DNA of 64,000 bases from Halomonas faecis (lineage in GTDB: Bacteria; Pseudomonadota; Gammaproteobacteria; Pseudomonadales; Halomonadaceae). A model generated the notes under the pieces. It ran no database searches and was not told where the DNA came from. It worked only from the letters and a program-made list of their open reading frames with translations. Where the stretch lies: contig NZ_JAACZO010000002.1 in assembly GCF_010993975.1 (NCBI RefSeq), positions 62,001 to 126,000 of the forward strand. The letters run 5' to 3'. Each line of letters starts with the position of its first letter. Positions within the stretch are counted from its first letter, which is position 1. Shown piece after piece: positions 47,590-57,096 of this stretch. Made by a program: the position numbers and the translations under genes.

Positions 47590-48161
47590 TGCTGCTCTCG
47601 ACCGCCCTCGGCGAAGGAGGGCGGCGAGTTGGCGCTGACGATCACGCACTCTTCGCTGCCCCGGTTGCGAAAGCGATGGGGCAGCCGTGAGTCGAAATAG
47701 TAGGCGTCGCCGGGCCCGAGCTCCTCGACTTCATCCCCGACGGTGAGCTCTATCCGCCCGGCGATCACCACGCCGCCTTCCTCGCCTTCGTGTTCGAGCA
47801 TCTCTTCGCCGCTGTCGGCGCCGGGCGGGTAGCGCTCGTGGATGATCGACATGCGACGGTCCGGGCGGCGTGCCGCCACGAGCCGCCACGAAAGGTGGCC
47901 GTCGCCGATTTCGGTCAATTCGCCGGCCGCGTAGAAGTGGTGCGGGGGCGCGGGTTCATCGCCGGCGAAGAAAGTGCTGATCGACACCGGCAGGGCATCG
48001 AGAATCTTCTTGAGCGAACTCACCGAAGGGCTCACGCTGTTCTGCTCGATCAACGATATGGTGCTGTTGGTGACGCCGGCGCGTTTGGCCAGCTCACGCT
48101 GAGAGAGTCGGCGTGCCTGGCGCAGCTCGCGCAGGCGGCTGCCCACGTTGAATCCTTCCAT
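47580..48161 (-). CDS. XRE-family regulator with cupin domain
   Basis: A 193-residue PuuR-like protein. N-terminal helix-turn-helix LRQARRLSQRELAKRAGVTN (residues 8-62 region) and a C-terminal cupin sensor (HEGEEGGVVIAGRIELTVGD, YYFDSRLPHRFRN). Such regulators control polyamine, amino-acid or osmolyte genes; the target is not evident here. The ATG at 48161 (MEGFNVG) is preferred over one 18 bases earlier. It is divergent from mobA. Confidence 0.88.
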   Translation of the reverse strand: MEGFNVGSRLRELRQARRLSQRELAKRAGVTNSTISLIEQNSVSPSVSSLKKILDALPVSISTFFAGDEPAPPHHFYAAGELTEIGDGHLSWRLVAARRPDRRMSIIHERYPPGADSGEEMLEHEGEEGGVVIAGRIELTVGDEVEELGPGDAYYFDSRLPHRFRNRGSEECVIVSANSPPSFAEGGREQHHA

Positions 48162-48294
48162 TGCTCGGTCTGCCGTCAAACGTTCGATTGGGTCGACGGA
48201 TGATACCCCTTAGCGGTGCCTCGTCTCCACGTTCGATGACCGAGGTCATGCGGTATCTTGGCAGGCGTGGCACGCCGAGGCTCCCTCAGGCATC

Positions 48295-48924
48295 ATGATC
48301 GCAACGCCAGACGGTCGAGCGAGAGCGCTGATGGATCCGCGACATGAGGTGACCGGCCTGATCCTTGCCGGTGGACAGGGCCGCCGAATGGGGGGGTGTG
48401 ACAAGGGGCTCGAGCCCTTTGCCGGACGACCGCTGGTGGGCCATGTCCATGAGCGGCTGGAAGGGAAGGTGGCGGCGGTATGGATCAATGCCAATCGGCA
48501 CCTCGCGGAGTACGAAGCGTTGGCCGAGCGCGTCGTGAGCGACCGCGAGTCGGGTTTCCAGGGACCCTTGATGGGCATCCACAGTGGCCTGTGCGCCGTC
48601 GCCACACCTTGGGTGCTCGTGGTGCCCTGCGATACCCCGGCCTTGCCGCATGACCTGGTGTCGCGTCTGGTGACGGGCCTCGGTGAGGGGGACATCGCCG
48701 TTGCCCACGACGGCGAGCGGCTGCATCCCGTGGTCGCATTGATTCGCACGTCACTGGCCGCTGATCTCGCCGCCGCCCTGAGCGATGGCGAGCGCAAGAT
48801 CGACCGCTGGTATGCTCGCCATGCCTGGCGTGCAGTGGATTTCAGCGACTGTCCGGAGGCCTTTGCCAATCTCAATACCCGGGATGAGAAACAGCGCCTC
48901 GAGGCGCGCCTGAGCGAGGAGTGA
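48295..48924 (+). CDS. mobA: Molybdenum cofactor guanylyltransferase
   Basis: 209 residues from ATG 48295; ATG 48331 (MDPRHEVTG) may be the real start. It adds GMP to Mo-molybdopterin. LILAGGQGRRMGGCDKG is the nucleotide-binding loop, and VPCDTPALP the magnesium site. Its end overlaps the region of the mobB start. First gene of the cofactor operon. Confidence 0.93.
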   Translation: MIATPDGRARALMDPRHEVTGLILAGGQGRRMGGCDKGLEPFAGRPLVGHVHERLEGKVAAVWINANRHLAEYEALAERVVSDRESGFQGPLMGIHSGLCAVATPWVLVVPCDTPALPHDLVSRLVTGLGEGDIAVAHDGERLHPVVALIRTSLAADLAAALSDGERKIDRWYARHAWRAVDFSDCPEAFANLNTRDEKQRLEARLSEE

Positions 48925-48932
48925 CGCCTGCC

Positions 48933-49523
48933 ATGAGTGCCGTGATCGATGCTTCCCTGTCGTTCGATGACTCCCTGCCGTTGCTGGGCATCGCCGCCTG
49001 GAGCGGCACCGGCAAGACGACCCTGCTGGAGCAGCTGTTGCCACGGCTGACCGAACGTGGCCTGCGGGCGGCGGTGATCAAGCATGCCCATCACGCCTTC
49101 GACATCGATCAGCCAGGCAAGGACAGTCATCGTCTGCGCCAGGCCGGTGCCTCGCCGATGCTCATTGCCTCGCGGGCCCGTGTGGCGCTGATGATGGAGA
49201 CGCCGAACCAGCCCGAGGCGGATCTGGCACAGCTGATCGAGATGATCCGCCCCCAGCGTCCCGATCTGGTACTGATCGAGGGGTTCAAGGCGTGGCCGCT
49301 ACCCAAGCTGGCGCTGCATCGGGAGGCGCTGGGCAAGCCACTGCTCGTGGACGATGACCCCTGGGTCAGGGCCGTCGCCAGTGCCGCGCCTGTGTCGTTG
49401 CCGGCGGGAGTGGAGGCGCTGGACCTCGACGACCTCGAGGCGATTGCCGACTGGGTGGCTGCCTGGCCGGCCCGTTGGCCGCGCGAGCAGGCGCCTCGCG
49501 AGGACGTGGAGGCGGGAGCATGA
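48933..49523 (+). CDS. mobB: Molybdopterin-guanine dinucleotide biosynthesis adapter
   Basis: 196 residues. The P-loop is IAAWSGTGKTTLLEQL; KHAHHAFDIDQPGKDSHRLR and LVLIEGFKAWPLPKL follow as in MobB. It binds GTP and assists MobA. ATG 48933 is preferred over GTG 48921. It overlaps moeA by 4 bases. Confidence 0.93.
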   Translation: MSAVIDASLSFDDSLPLLGIAAWSGTGKTTLLEQLLPRLTERGLRAAVIKHAHHAFDIDQPGKDSHRLRQAGASPMLIASRARVALMMETPNQPEADLAQLIEMIRPQRPDLVLIEGFKAWPLPKLALHREALGKPLLVDDDPWVRAVASAAPVSLPAGVEALDLDDLEAIADWVAAWPARWPREQAPREDVEAGA

Positions 49524-50776
49524 GCCTGTCCTGTTTCGACCTCGGCGAACGCATGCTCGGTGTTGCGGAGGCTCGGGCGGCAACGGCCCGCTTGGTCGCG
49601 GCTCCCTTGCCGTCGGAATGGCTGCCGCTGGCGGCCCTTCACGGTCGCGTGCTGGCCGAGTCGCAGGTGTCGCCCATCGACGTGCCACAGAACACCAATG
49701 CGGCCATGGATGGCATCGCCCTGTCCTGGCCGGAAGAGGGCGTGCCCACGGCACCCTGGCCGCTGGTCGGCGAGGTTCTGGCAGGCCATCGCTACGCGAC
49801 GGTACTGGCAGGCGGCGAATGCGTACGCATCACTACTGGAGCGCCGCTGCCTGCCGGGGCGAATACCGTGATCATGCGCGAACAGCTCGACGAGCGGGAT
49901 GGCTGCGTGCAGGTTCATCGACCGGAGGACGTGCGGCGTGGCCAGAACGTCCGCCTGACCGGGGAGGACATTGCCCGGGGCGCCACGGCACTGCCTGCCG
50001 GAACCCGTCTCGGGGCTGCTGAGCTTGGCTTGCTCGCCTCCCTGGGCATGGCCGGGGCCAGTGTCCATCGGCGTCCGCGTGTGGCGCTCTTCTCCACCGG
50101 CGACGAAGTGACGGCGCCCGGCGACGAGCTACCCCCTGCCGGTATCTTCGACGCCAACCGCTTTGCGTTGCGGGGGCTGGTCACCGAGCATGGCGGCGAG
50201 ATTCTCGACCTGGGCATCCTCCCCGACGACCAACCGAGGATCGTTGCGGCCCTGGAGGAGGCGGCTCGCCAGGCGGACCTCGTGATCACCAGCGGCGGCG
50301 TGTCGGTCGGTGAAGCGGATCGGGTGCGCGGCGCCCTGCAGGAAGTCGGCGAGCTGGGCTTCTGGAAGATCGCCATGCGTCCCGGCCGGCCGTTGGCTTG
50401 TGGCCAGTTGGGAGCCGTGGCCACCCCCTTCTTCGGGCTACCCGGCAATCCGGTAGCCGCCATGGTCACTTTCCTGCAGTTCGTCGCGCCGTTGCTGCGG
50501 CGTTTGCAGGGGTATCGCGATCCGCAGCCGCGGCGTCTCATTGCCCTGGCCGACGCACCACTGGCCAGTCGCGCGGGGCGCGTGGATTTCCTACGCGGCC
50601 GCTTGCGTAGCGATACCGAAGGGCGACTCTGGGTGTGCAGCACGGGGCGGCAAGGTTCCGGCATACTCTCTTCCATGGTGGCCGCGGATTGTCTGATCGA
50701 GATCGACCCCGAACGAGCCGAAGTCGCTGCTGGCGATCCCGTCACCGTACAACCGTTATCCGATGACCTTTGTTGA
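49520..50776 (+). CDS. moeA: Molybdopterin molybdenumtransferase
   Basis: 418 residues. It inserts molybdate into adenylated molybdopterin. NTNAAMDGIALSW, GAPLPAGANTVIMRE, ALFSTGDEV and SGGVSVGEADRVRGAL are the family's active-site stretches. The ATG at 49520 gives the usual start near MSLSCFDLGERML. It is followed by the fused moaC-moaD after 12 bases. Confidence 0.96.
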   Translation: MSLSCFDLGERMLGVAEARAATARLVAAPLPSEWLPLAALHGRVLAESQVSPIDVPQNTNAAMDGIALSWPEEGVPTAPWPLVGEVLAGHRYATVLAGGECVRITTGAPLPAGANTVIMREQLDERDGCVQVHRPEDVRRGQNVRLTGEDIARGATALPAGTRLGAAELGLLASLGMAGASVHRRPRVALFSTGDEVTAPGDELPPAGIFDANRFALRGLVTEHGGEILDLGILPDDQPRIVAALEEAARQADLVITSGGVSVGEADRVRGALQEVGELGFWKIAMRPGRPLACGQLGAVATPFFGLPGNPVAAMVTFLQFVAPLLRRLQGYRDPQPRRLIALADAPLASRAGRVDFLRGRLRSDTEGRLWVCSTGRQGSGILSSMVAADCLIEIDPERAEVAAGDPVTVQPLSDDLC

Positions 50777-50788
50777 GGCGTTGCTGAC

Positions 50789-51610
50789 ATGACCCTGACC
50801 CATCTCAATCGACGCGGCGAAGCCCACATGGTGGACGTTGCTGACAAGCCGGAGAGCCGCCGCGAAGCGACCGCCTCGGGGCATATCACCATGCAACCGG
50901 CCACCCTGTCGCTGCTTGCCGAGGGAGGCCTGCCCAAGGGTGACGTGCTCGCGACCGCACGCATTGCCGGCATTCAGGCCGCCAAGCGCACCCATGAACT
51001 GATTCCGCTCTGTCATGCCTTGCCGCTCTCCAAGGTGAGCGTCGATTTTCGGCTCGACGAGGCGGGCTCGCGGGTCGAGGTGAGCGCCACCTGCCGTCTC
51101 AATGGACGTACCGGCGTGGAAATGGAGGCGCTGACCGCCGTTTCCGTGGCCTGCCTGACGCTCTACGACATGTGCAAGGCGGTGGACAAGGGCATGGAGA
51201 TCGGTGCCATTCATCTGGATGCCAAGAGCGGTGGCCGCTCCGGTGACTATCACCGCGAATCGGCCGGAACCGTTGCGCCGCCCGAAGCACCGATCGTTAC
51301 TGGAGAGGGTGTGGCGGGCGAAGTCTCCGTGGGCCTGCGCTGCGGTCTGGAAACGCCTTGCGTGCGCGTCAAGTGCCTGGCCGAGCTGCGCGAGAGCCTC
51401 GGCATCAGCGAGCTCAGCGTCGCGCTCGATGACTTGCCCACGGCTGACGTCGGTGGCCTCAAGGCCGCGCTGATCGAGCTCGACGAGCGGTTTTCGCGGC
51501 TTTCGGAAGGCCGCGTACTGTGTGCCGTCAACCAGGTGATGGCGGTGGATGCGACGCCGATCACCGATGACGATGAGGTGGCCTTCTTCCCACCGGTCAC
51601 GGGAGGCTGA
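50789..51610 (+). CDS. moaC: MoaC-MoaD fusion protein
   Basis: 273 residues in two parts. Residues 1-157 are MoaC (cyclic pyranopterin monophosphate synthase): [31 protein letters not shown], and the catalytic-lysine region [11 protein letters not shown]. After a linker rich in Pro, Gly and Val (158-190), residues 191-273 are MoaD, the small molybdopterin synthase subunit: [27 protein letters not shown]. It ends in Gly-Gly, the residues that carry thiocarboxylate sulfur. No stop or frameshift separates the halves and moaE follows directly, so this one gene replaces both. Confidence 0.92.
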   Translation: MTLTHLNRRGEAHMVDVADKPESRREATASGHITMQPATLSLLAEGGLPKGDVLATARIAGIQAAKRTHELIPLCHALPLSKVSVDFRLDEAGSRVEVSATCRLNGRTGVEMEALTAVSVACLTLYDMCKAVDKGMEIGAIHLDAKSGGRSGDYHRESAGTVAPPEAPIVTGEGVAGEVSVGLRCGLETPCVRVKCLAELRESLGISELSVALDDLPTADVGGLKAALIELDERFSRLSEGRVLCAVNQVMAVDATPITDDDEVAFFPPVTGG

Positions 51611-51612
51611 GC

Positions 51613-52062
51613 ATGATCCGGGTACAGCAGGCGCCCTTCGATGCCGGTCAGGAGCAGCGTGTCTTGCTCGGGGACCGTACGGACATCGGCGCCGTGGTGA
51701 GCTTCATCGGGTTGGTACGTGATTTCAATGAGCGCCCGGAAGTGAACGCTCTCACTCTGGAGCACTATCCGGGGATGACCGAGGCCGCCCTCGGCGAGAT
51801 CGTGACCGAAGCCGAACGGCGTTGGTCGCTACGAGGCGTCAGCGTGATCCACCGGGTTGGACGGCTGGCCCCCGGTGATCCTATCGTACTGGTAGTCGTG
51901 GCCAGCGAGCACCGACGCCAGGCCTTCGAGGCCTGCGATTTCATCATGGACTATCTCAAGACTCGGGCGCCATTCTGGAAGAAGGAACACAGCGCCAGCG
52001 GTGATTATTGGGTCGCCGAGCGCGAGTCCGATCGACGGGATGCCAGTCGCTGGGAGAAATGA
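51613..52062 (+). CDS. moaE: Molybdopterin synthase catalytic subunit
   Basis: 149 residues. It joins with MoaD to add sulfur to c[43 protein letters not shown] and the [10 protein letters not shown] catalytic-lysine segment are standard. It starts 2 bases after the moaC-moaD stop and overlaps or abuts moaA. Confidence 0.96.
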   Translation: MIRVQQAPFDAGQEQRVLLGDRTDIGAVVSFIGLVRDFNERPEVNALTLEHYPGMTEAALGEIVTEAERRWSLRGVSVIHRVGRLAPGDPIVLVVVASEHRRQAFEACDFIMDYLKTRAPFWKKEHSASGDYWVAERESDRRDASRWEK

Positions 52063-52064
52063 GG

Positions 52065-53057
52065 ATGGAGTCAGAGCTGATCGATGACTTCGGACGACGC
52101 GTCCGCTATGTACGACTGTCGGTCACGGACCGCTGCGATTTTCGCTGTGTCTACTGCATGAGCGAAGAGATGACCTTTCTGCCGCGGGCCCAGGTACTCA
52201 CGCTCGAGGAGCTCGCCACGGTGGCGCGGGCCTTCGTCGAGCTGGGCGTGGAAAAGGTGCGTCTCACGGGAGGCGAGCCTCTGGTTCGACGCAATATCGG
52301 CAAGCTCGTCACGGAGATCGGCGCTCTTCCCGGGCTCAAGGACTTCGCCATGACCACCAATGGCGCCGGGCTCGAGAAACAGGCCGAGGCACTGCGCGAG
52401 GCCGGACTTCAACGGCTCAACATCAGCCTCGACTCGCTCGATCCGGAACGTTTTCGACGCTTGACCCGTACCGGGGAACTCTCCCGGGTACTGGCCGGCA
52501 TCCGGGCGGCACGCAATGCCGGTTTCGAACGAATCAAGCTCAATGCCGTCATCCTCAGGGGACGCAATGATGACGAGGTCTTGAACTTGGTAGACTTCGC
52601 GCGCGACGAGGATCTGGACATCAGTTTCATCGAGGAGATGCCGCTGGGTGACGTCTCCGACCATTCGCGTGCGGAAACCTTCTGTTCCAGCGATGACGTT
52701 CAGGCAATGATAGAACGTCGCTATTCGCTATTGCCCACGACGGAAAGTTCGCTGGGCCCGTCGCGCTATTTCCGCATGCCCGACAGCGCATCGCGTATCG
52801 GTTTCATCTCGCCGCACAGTCACAATTTCTGTGCCAGCTGCAATCGCGTTCGCGTTACCGTGGAGGGGCGGTTGCTGTTGTGTCTCGGCAATGAGCATTC
52901 CGTGGATCTGCGGGCGGTACTGCGCCGTCATCCAGGCGATCTCGATGCCCTCAAGGAAGCCATCATCGGCGCCATGCCGCTCAAGCCGGAGCGGCACCAT
53001 TTTACGACGGATGGCGACGTCCAGGTCGTGCGCTTCATGAACATGACTGGGGGGTGA
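52065..53057 (+). CDS. moaA: GTP 3',8-cyclase (radical SAM)
   Basis: About 330 residues. It starts molybdenum cofactor synthesis from GTP. The radical-SAM cluster motif is CDFRCVYC; the second 4Fe-4S cluster is bound by CASCNRVR and a later cysteine (LLLC). The C-terminal Gly-Gly (MTGG), needed for activity in relatives, is present. An ATG at 52059, overlapping the moaE stop, is an equal start candidate. A terminator follows. Confidence 0.96.
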   Translation: MESELIDDFGRRVRYVRLSVTDRCDFRCVYCMSEEMTFLPRAQVLTLEELATVARAFVELGVEKVRLTGGEPLVRRNIGKLVTEIGALPGLKDFAMTTNGAGLEKQAEALREAGLQRLNISLDSLDPERFRRLTRTGELSRVLAGIRAARNAGFERIKLNAVILRGRNDDEVLNLVDFARDEDLDISFIEEMPLGDVSDHSRAETFCSSDDVQAMIERRYSLLPTTESSLGPSRYFRMPDSASRIGFISPHSHNFCASCNRVRVTVEGRLLLCLGNEHSVDLRAVLRRHPGDLDALKEAIIGAMPLKPERHHFTTDGDVQVVRFMNMTGG

Positions 53058-53086
53058 AGCTCCCGGGTCTTTTCGCTCCTTTGGCA

Positions 53087-53116
53087 GACATCGCAGAAAC
53101 CTGCGGTGTCTTTTTT
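53087..53116 (+). terminator. Rho-independent terminator of the mob-moe-moa operon
   Basis: 10-base stem with one G-T pair (53087-53096 with 53101-53110), AAAC loop, six T. Confidence 0.93.
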
Positions 53117-53128
53117 GCCGCTCTTTTC

Positions 53129-53156
53129 TTGCCAAGATGGTATCAACGCATATACT
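53129..53156 (+). promoter_or_regulatory. Sigma-70 promoter of the AT-hook protein gene
   Basis: TTGCCA (53129-53134), 16-base spacer, TATACT (53151-53156), 54 bases before the start codon. It follows the moa terminator directly. Confidence 0.65.
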
Positions 53157-53209
53157 TTTGACGAGAAAGTCGTCAGATTCTCACGTCGTTTCCTGCATGG
53201 AGGAGACCA

Positions 53210-53500
53210 ATGTCCAGCGAAACTCTGGAGCGAATCGCCCGCAACAAGAACGTGGCTCGAGCGGCCGCTCGCCAATTGAGCATGGAGCAGTTGTACAAAC
53301 TCTCCGATGTCATTGGCGAAGTCATCGAACAAAAGAAGGAAGAAGAGAAGCGCCGTGAGCAGGAAGAGGCGGACAAGGAAAAGAAACTGGCCGAGATACG
53401 TGAGGCTATGCAGGATGCCGGTCTCTCCGTGGAGGATCTCGTGGGAGAGCCACCGCGCCGTCGGCGTGGTCGGCCTCCCAAGAATGCCAACGGGAGCTGA
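53210..53500 (+). CDS. Small H-NS-like nucleoid protein with AT-hook
   Basis: 96 residues. The N-terminal two thirds (about 1-75) are helical and highly charged, suited to dimerisation as in H-NS-family proteins. The C-terminus is RRRRGRPPKN (83-92), an AT-hook core RGRP that enters the minor groove of AT-rich DNA. The usual H-NS DNA-binding domain (TWSGRGR-type) is missing. A role as xenogene silencer or nucleoid organiser is inferred. The strong promoter and AGGAG-type ribosome site (GGAGGAGACC) suggest abundance. Confidence 0.75.
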   Translation: MSSETLERIARNKNVARAAARQLSMEQLYKLSDVIGEVIEQKKEEEKRREQEEADKEKKLAEIREAMQDAGLSVEDLVGEPPRRRRGRPPKNANGS

Positions 53501-53580
53501 CCCCGAGGCTGCTGGCGTGGCTCGGTCTTACGGTCGATTCACGCCGCCTGCGTGGGCCGTCGGATGGGCTGCGCACTGTC

Positions 53581-53612
53581 GACGGGGGCCAATCCATGGG
53601 TTGGCCCCCGTC
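53581..53612. terminator. Long hairpin between the AT-hook gene and RNase J gene
   Basis: Perfect 12-base stem (53581-53592 with 53601-53612), 8-base loop. It lies between convergent genes, 8 bases past the RNase J stop, and has no T run on either side; it may end both transcripts. Confidence 0.6.
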
Positions 53613-53620
53613 GTGTTGGG

Positions 53621-55303
53621 TCAGGATGAAGTGCCGAAAACGGGGGATTCCATCGCCATCAGTTGCAGGTGAACGTCGGGAAGCTGACGCAAGCGCTCGC
53701 TCAGCCAGGCGGTGATGAGGGGCTGCAACTGCTGGCGGAGTTCGGCGAGGGTTTCGGCGGGCAGTGCGTCGAGCCGTTCGTCCAGCCAGTCGCTGAAGTC
53801 GTCTTCGTCGAGAGGGCGCATATGGTGGGCATCGAGGATCAGGCGGCCTAGCCGGGTCCAGCCCGTGCCGGTGGCGGCGACCGGAATCGCCAGGTACAGA
53901 ATGCCGTGGCGCGAAGAGCCTCGCTCGGCGGCCAGGCCAGGGAGAGGAGCGATGTTGTTCTGGCTGACGATGCAGGGGCGTTGAGGGTGGCGTGAAACCC
54001 GACTCAAGCCATCGCCATCGAGGCGGATCAAGTCGCCATTCACCGGACTGAGCGGTGCTCGAATGCCCAGGCTTTCGGCGAGCTGGCAGTGGGCTCGCTG
54101 GTGGCGTGCTTCGCCATGGACGGGGAGCAGGTGGCGTGGCTTGATCCACTCGTACAGCGTGCGCAGCTCATCCTGAGCCGGATGGCCAGAGGCATGCAGC
54201 TCGGGGTGATTGAACTCGTCCCAGATGGTCACGCCGAGCTGGCGCAAACGGTGCTTGAGGCGGTCGATGAGCGGCTCGTTGCCGGGAATCGCCTTGGCGG
54301 AGAAGATCACGGTATCGTCGGGCAGCAGTTCGAAGCTGGCGTGGCGGCCATTGGCCAGTCGATTCAGGGCAGCGCGCGGTTCGCCCTGGCTGCCGGTGGC
54401 GATTACCAGTACCTCATGCGGCGGCAGATAGCCGAGATCCCGAACCGGCACCAGCGGAGGCAGGTCGTCGAGATAGCCCAGTCCCCGGGCCACGCTCACC
54501 ATGCGCTCCATGGCCCGGCCCATCAGGCTGACACGGCGGCCACAGCGTTCGGCCGCCCGGGCTACGGCAAGCAGCCGTGCCAGGTTGCTGGCAAAACAGC
54601 TCACTACGACGCGGCCGGTACAACCGGTGAGGGTACGTTCCAGGGCACGAGCGACATCGCCTTCACTGCGCGAATGGCCAGACAGGGGGGCGTTGGTGGA
54701 ATCGCCCACCACCAAGTCGACGGGTGCCAAAGCGCGCAGCCGGCTGCCGTTCACGGGCGAGCCGATGAGCGGCTCGGGGTCGAGTTTCCAGTCTCCGGTA
54801 TGCAGTACGCGATAATCGCCTGCAGCGATCAGCAACGCACAGCTCTCGGGAATCGAGTGGGTGAGCGGTACGAAGCGGATCGTGAAGGCCCCGCAAGTCA
54901 GGGCCTCGCCGGGTTCGATCACCCGGATGGCGTCGGTGGACAGCCCCCGCTCGATGAATTTGGCGCGCAACAGCCCTGCGGCCAGGGGTGTGGCATGAAT
55001 GGGACAGCCCCATTGCGGCCACAGCCATGCGGCGGCGCCGATGTGGTCCTCGTGGCCGTGGGTGATGAGCAGGGCATCGGGGGAGATCTCGAGCTCTTCC
55101 AGCGTTTCGACGCTGGGCACCTGGAGAGGGGTATCGGGCAGGTCCTGGCGCAGCATCATGCCGCAGTCGACGGCTATCCAGGCGTTTTCGTAGCCATATA
55201 GCCCAAGGTTCATGCCGATCTCTCCGCAGCCGCCCAAGGGGAGGTAATGAAGCGGTGGGCGGCGGCGGGGACGAATCGTCACGCGGGGTGGTCGCATCGG
55301 CAT
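53621..55303 (-). CDS. rnj: RNase J-type metallo-beta-lactamase/beta-CASP ribonuclease
   Basis: 560 residues. The metal motif is THGHEDHIGA (H82, H84, D86, H87), and HTGDWKLDPEPL, GDSTNAP, FSAKAIPGNE and LPVHGEARHQ are the further metal and beta-CASP motifs. RNase J acts as 5'-3' exo- and endonuclease in RNA decay, mainly in Firmicutes and some Proteobacteria. The C-terminal domain is of ordinary size. It is divergent from purU. Confidence 0.9.
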   Translation of the reverse strand: MPMRPPRVTIRPRRRPPLHYLPLGGCGEIGMNLGLYGYENAWIAVDCGMMLRQDLPDTPLQVPSVETLEELEISPDALLITHGHEDHIGAAAWLWPQWGCPIHATPLAAGLLRAKFIERGLSTDAIRVIEPGEALTCGAFTIRFVPLTHSIPESCALLIAAGDYRVLHTGDWKLDPEPLIGSPVNGSRLRALAPVDLVVGDSTNAPLSGHSRSEGDVARALERTLTGCTGRVVVSCFASNLARLLAVARAAERCGRRVSLMGRAMERMVSVARGLGYLDDLPPLVPVRDLGYLPPHEVLVIATGSQGEPRAALNRLANGRHASFELLPDDTVIFSAKAIPGNEPLIDRLKHRLRQLGVTIWDEFNHPELHASGHPAQDELRTLYEWIKPRHLLPVHGEARHQRAHCQLAESLGIRAPLSPVNGDLIRLDGDGLSRVSRHPQRPCIVSQNNIAPLPGLAAERGSSRHGILYLAIPVAATGTGWTRLGRLILDAHHMRPLDEDDFSDWLDERLDALPAETLAELRQQLQPLITAWLSERLRQLPDVHLQLMAMESPVFGTSS

Positions 55304-55479
55304 GTCAGCGGTCGAATCATGAGCCTTTCACTATACGGGATGGCCCCGAGCCTCCACAATCGGGGCGGCTGCCATTGGCCGCATTCAACGGCGAATTCCT
55401 TTGTTAGGTCGCTGCCATGACCATGGCAATTTCGCTACAATGCCTGACCGATTTCTCGAGCTGCTCAACGTTGACCGAC

Positions 55480-56334
55480 ATGTCCCACTACTATCGCCTG
55501 GTCGTTTCCTGTCCCGATCGTCGCGGCATCGTCGCACGTGTGTCCGGCTTCATTGCCGGCCATGGCGGCTCCATCACCGAGGCGAGTCAGCATTCGGATC
55601 TGGAAGCCGGGCGCTTTTTCATGCGCTACGAGATTCTTGCCGATTCCATCGGCATGACGGCCGGGGAGCTGCGTGACGCCTTCGCCTCGGTGGCGCGGGA
55701 GTTCGATATGCAGTGGGCGTTACGCGATACCCGCCAGCGTCCTCGCGTGGTGGTGATGGTGTCGCGGGAACGCCACTGTCTAGTGGATCTGCTCTATCGT
55801 TGGACGGCGGATGAGCTCGAAGGCGACATCGTGGGGGTGATTTCCAACCACGACGACATGCGCAGTCTCGTGGAGTGGCATGGCCTGCCCTATCATCACA
55901 TCCCCGTCCCCAGCGACGACAAGGAGGCCGCCTTCGCCGAGGTGGAACGTCGTATCCAGGCATTGGGTGCCGACTCGGTCGTGCTCGCCCGCTACATGCA
56001 GATCCTGCCGCCAGCGGTGTGCCAACGTTACGCGGGTCGTGTAATCAACATCCACCATAGTTTTCTGCCGTCTTTTGCCGGCGCTCGCCCGTACCATCAG
56101 GCGCATGCCCGCGGCGTGAAGCTGATCGGCGCGACCTGCCACTACGTGACTGAAGAGTTGGATGCCGGCCCCATCATCGAGCAGGACATCCACCGGGTCA
56201 GCCATTGCCATACGGCAGGTGACCTGGTTCGCTTCGGACGGGACGTGGAGCGAGCGGTGCTCGCCCGTGGGCTGCGCTGGCACCTGGAAGATCGCGTTCT
56301 GATCCATGGCAACAAGACGGTGGTGTTTGCCTGA
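55480..56334 (+). CDS. purU: Formyltetrahydrofolate deformylase
   Basis: 284 residues. It releases formate from 10-formyl-THF, balancing one-carbon pools with purN. The N-terminal ACT domain (1 to about 80, LVVSCPDRRGIVARVSGF) senses methionine/glycine in E. coli, and the formyltransferase half holds INIHHSFLPSF. The ATG at 55480 gives the usual length; the open frame upstream adds 21 unlike residues. Confidence 0.96.
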   Translation: MSHYYRLVVSCPDRRGIVARVSGFIAGHGGSITEASQHSDLEAGRFFMRYEILADSIGMTAGELRDAFASVAREFDMQWALRDTRQRPRVVVMVSRERHCLVDLLYRWTADELEGDIVGVISNHDDMRSLVEWHGLPYHHIPVPSDDKEAAFAEVERRIQALGADSVVLARYMQILPPAVCQRYAGRVINIHHSFLPSFAGARPYHQAHARGVKLIGATCHYVTEELDAGPIIEQDIHRVSHCHTAGDLVRFGRDVERAVLARGLRWHLEDRVLIHGNKTVVFA

Positions 56335-56355
56335 CATCGCCGCTGGAGGAGGGCC

Positions 56356-57027
56356 GTGACATTCTCCGAAAGCCTGCTCGAACCCTGGTTGCTCATCGTG
56401 GCCGGCCTGGTGTCGGCCGGCATGGTAGGGTTGGCCCTGGCACAGCGCCCCTGGCAAGCCCTGTTGGATGACCTTGGTCTGCAGCACCGCTGGTTGGCGG
56501 CAACGGTCGCCGTGCTGTTGCTCTGGCAGCTGCGTGCCCAGGCCGTAGACTGGCTGACCTTGCACCTGATGTTCACGGCCCTGTTGACGCTGGTCTTCAA
56601 GGCGCCGCTGGCGTTGATCACCAATCTCATCGTCAACCTCGGCCTGGTGGCGCTCGGCAACGCGGCCTGGCCGTTGCTGGGCGTCAACGTCCTGATCACC
56701 GGTGTCGTGCCGGCACTGATCACGATCATGATATGGCGTCTGGTGGATCGCTTTCTGCCGGATAACCTGATGGTCTTTCTCTTCGTGTGCGGCTTCTTCG
56801 GGGCCGCCCTGGCAACCCTGGGTACCGGTCTCACCGGATTAGGGCTGGTAATGCTCGGTGCCACGGACCCCGAGGCGATCCATCTGGCGCGGGAGTACGC
56901 GCTATTCCTGCCGCTGCTGATGCCCTCGGAAGCGTTCATCACCGGCATGCTGCTGAGCATTCTGATGGTCTACCATCCGGGCTGGGTGGCGACGTTCAAT
57001 GACCATCGCTATATCGACACCCAATGA
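56356..57027 (+). CDS. CbiM-like energy-coupling-factor permease
   Basis: A 223-residue inner-membrane protein with six to seven spans, starting at GTG 56356 after GGAGGAGGG. FKAPLALITNLIVN and LPLLMPSEAFITGMLLSIL suit the CbiM/ECF permease family (cobalt or nickel S-component-like), which many gammaproteobacteria carry as a lone gene. No CbiNQO partner is adjacent, so the substrate and energy source are unknown. Confidence 0.7.
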   Translation: MTFSESLLEPWLLIVAGLVSAGMVGLALAQRPWQALLDDLGLQHRWLAATVAVLLLWQLRAQAVDWLTLHLMFTALLTLVFKAPLALITNLIVNLGLVALGNAAWPLLGVNVLITGVVPALITIMIWRLVDRFLPDNLMVFLFVCGFFGAALATLGTGLTGLGLVMLGATDPEAIHLAREYALFLPLLMPSEAFITGMLLSILMVYHPGWVATFNDHRYIDTQ

Positions 57028-57096
57028 GCGCCCGATTGACGACCGCCCCGTCCATCTTCGCTCGCGACGTCACTCGTTGCTTTGCTGCGATTCGAT

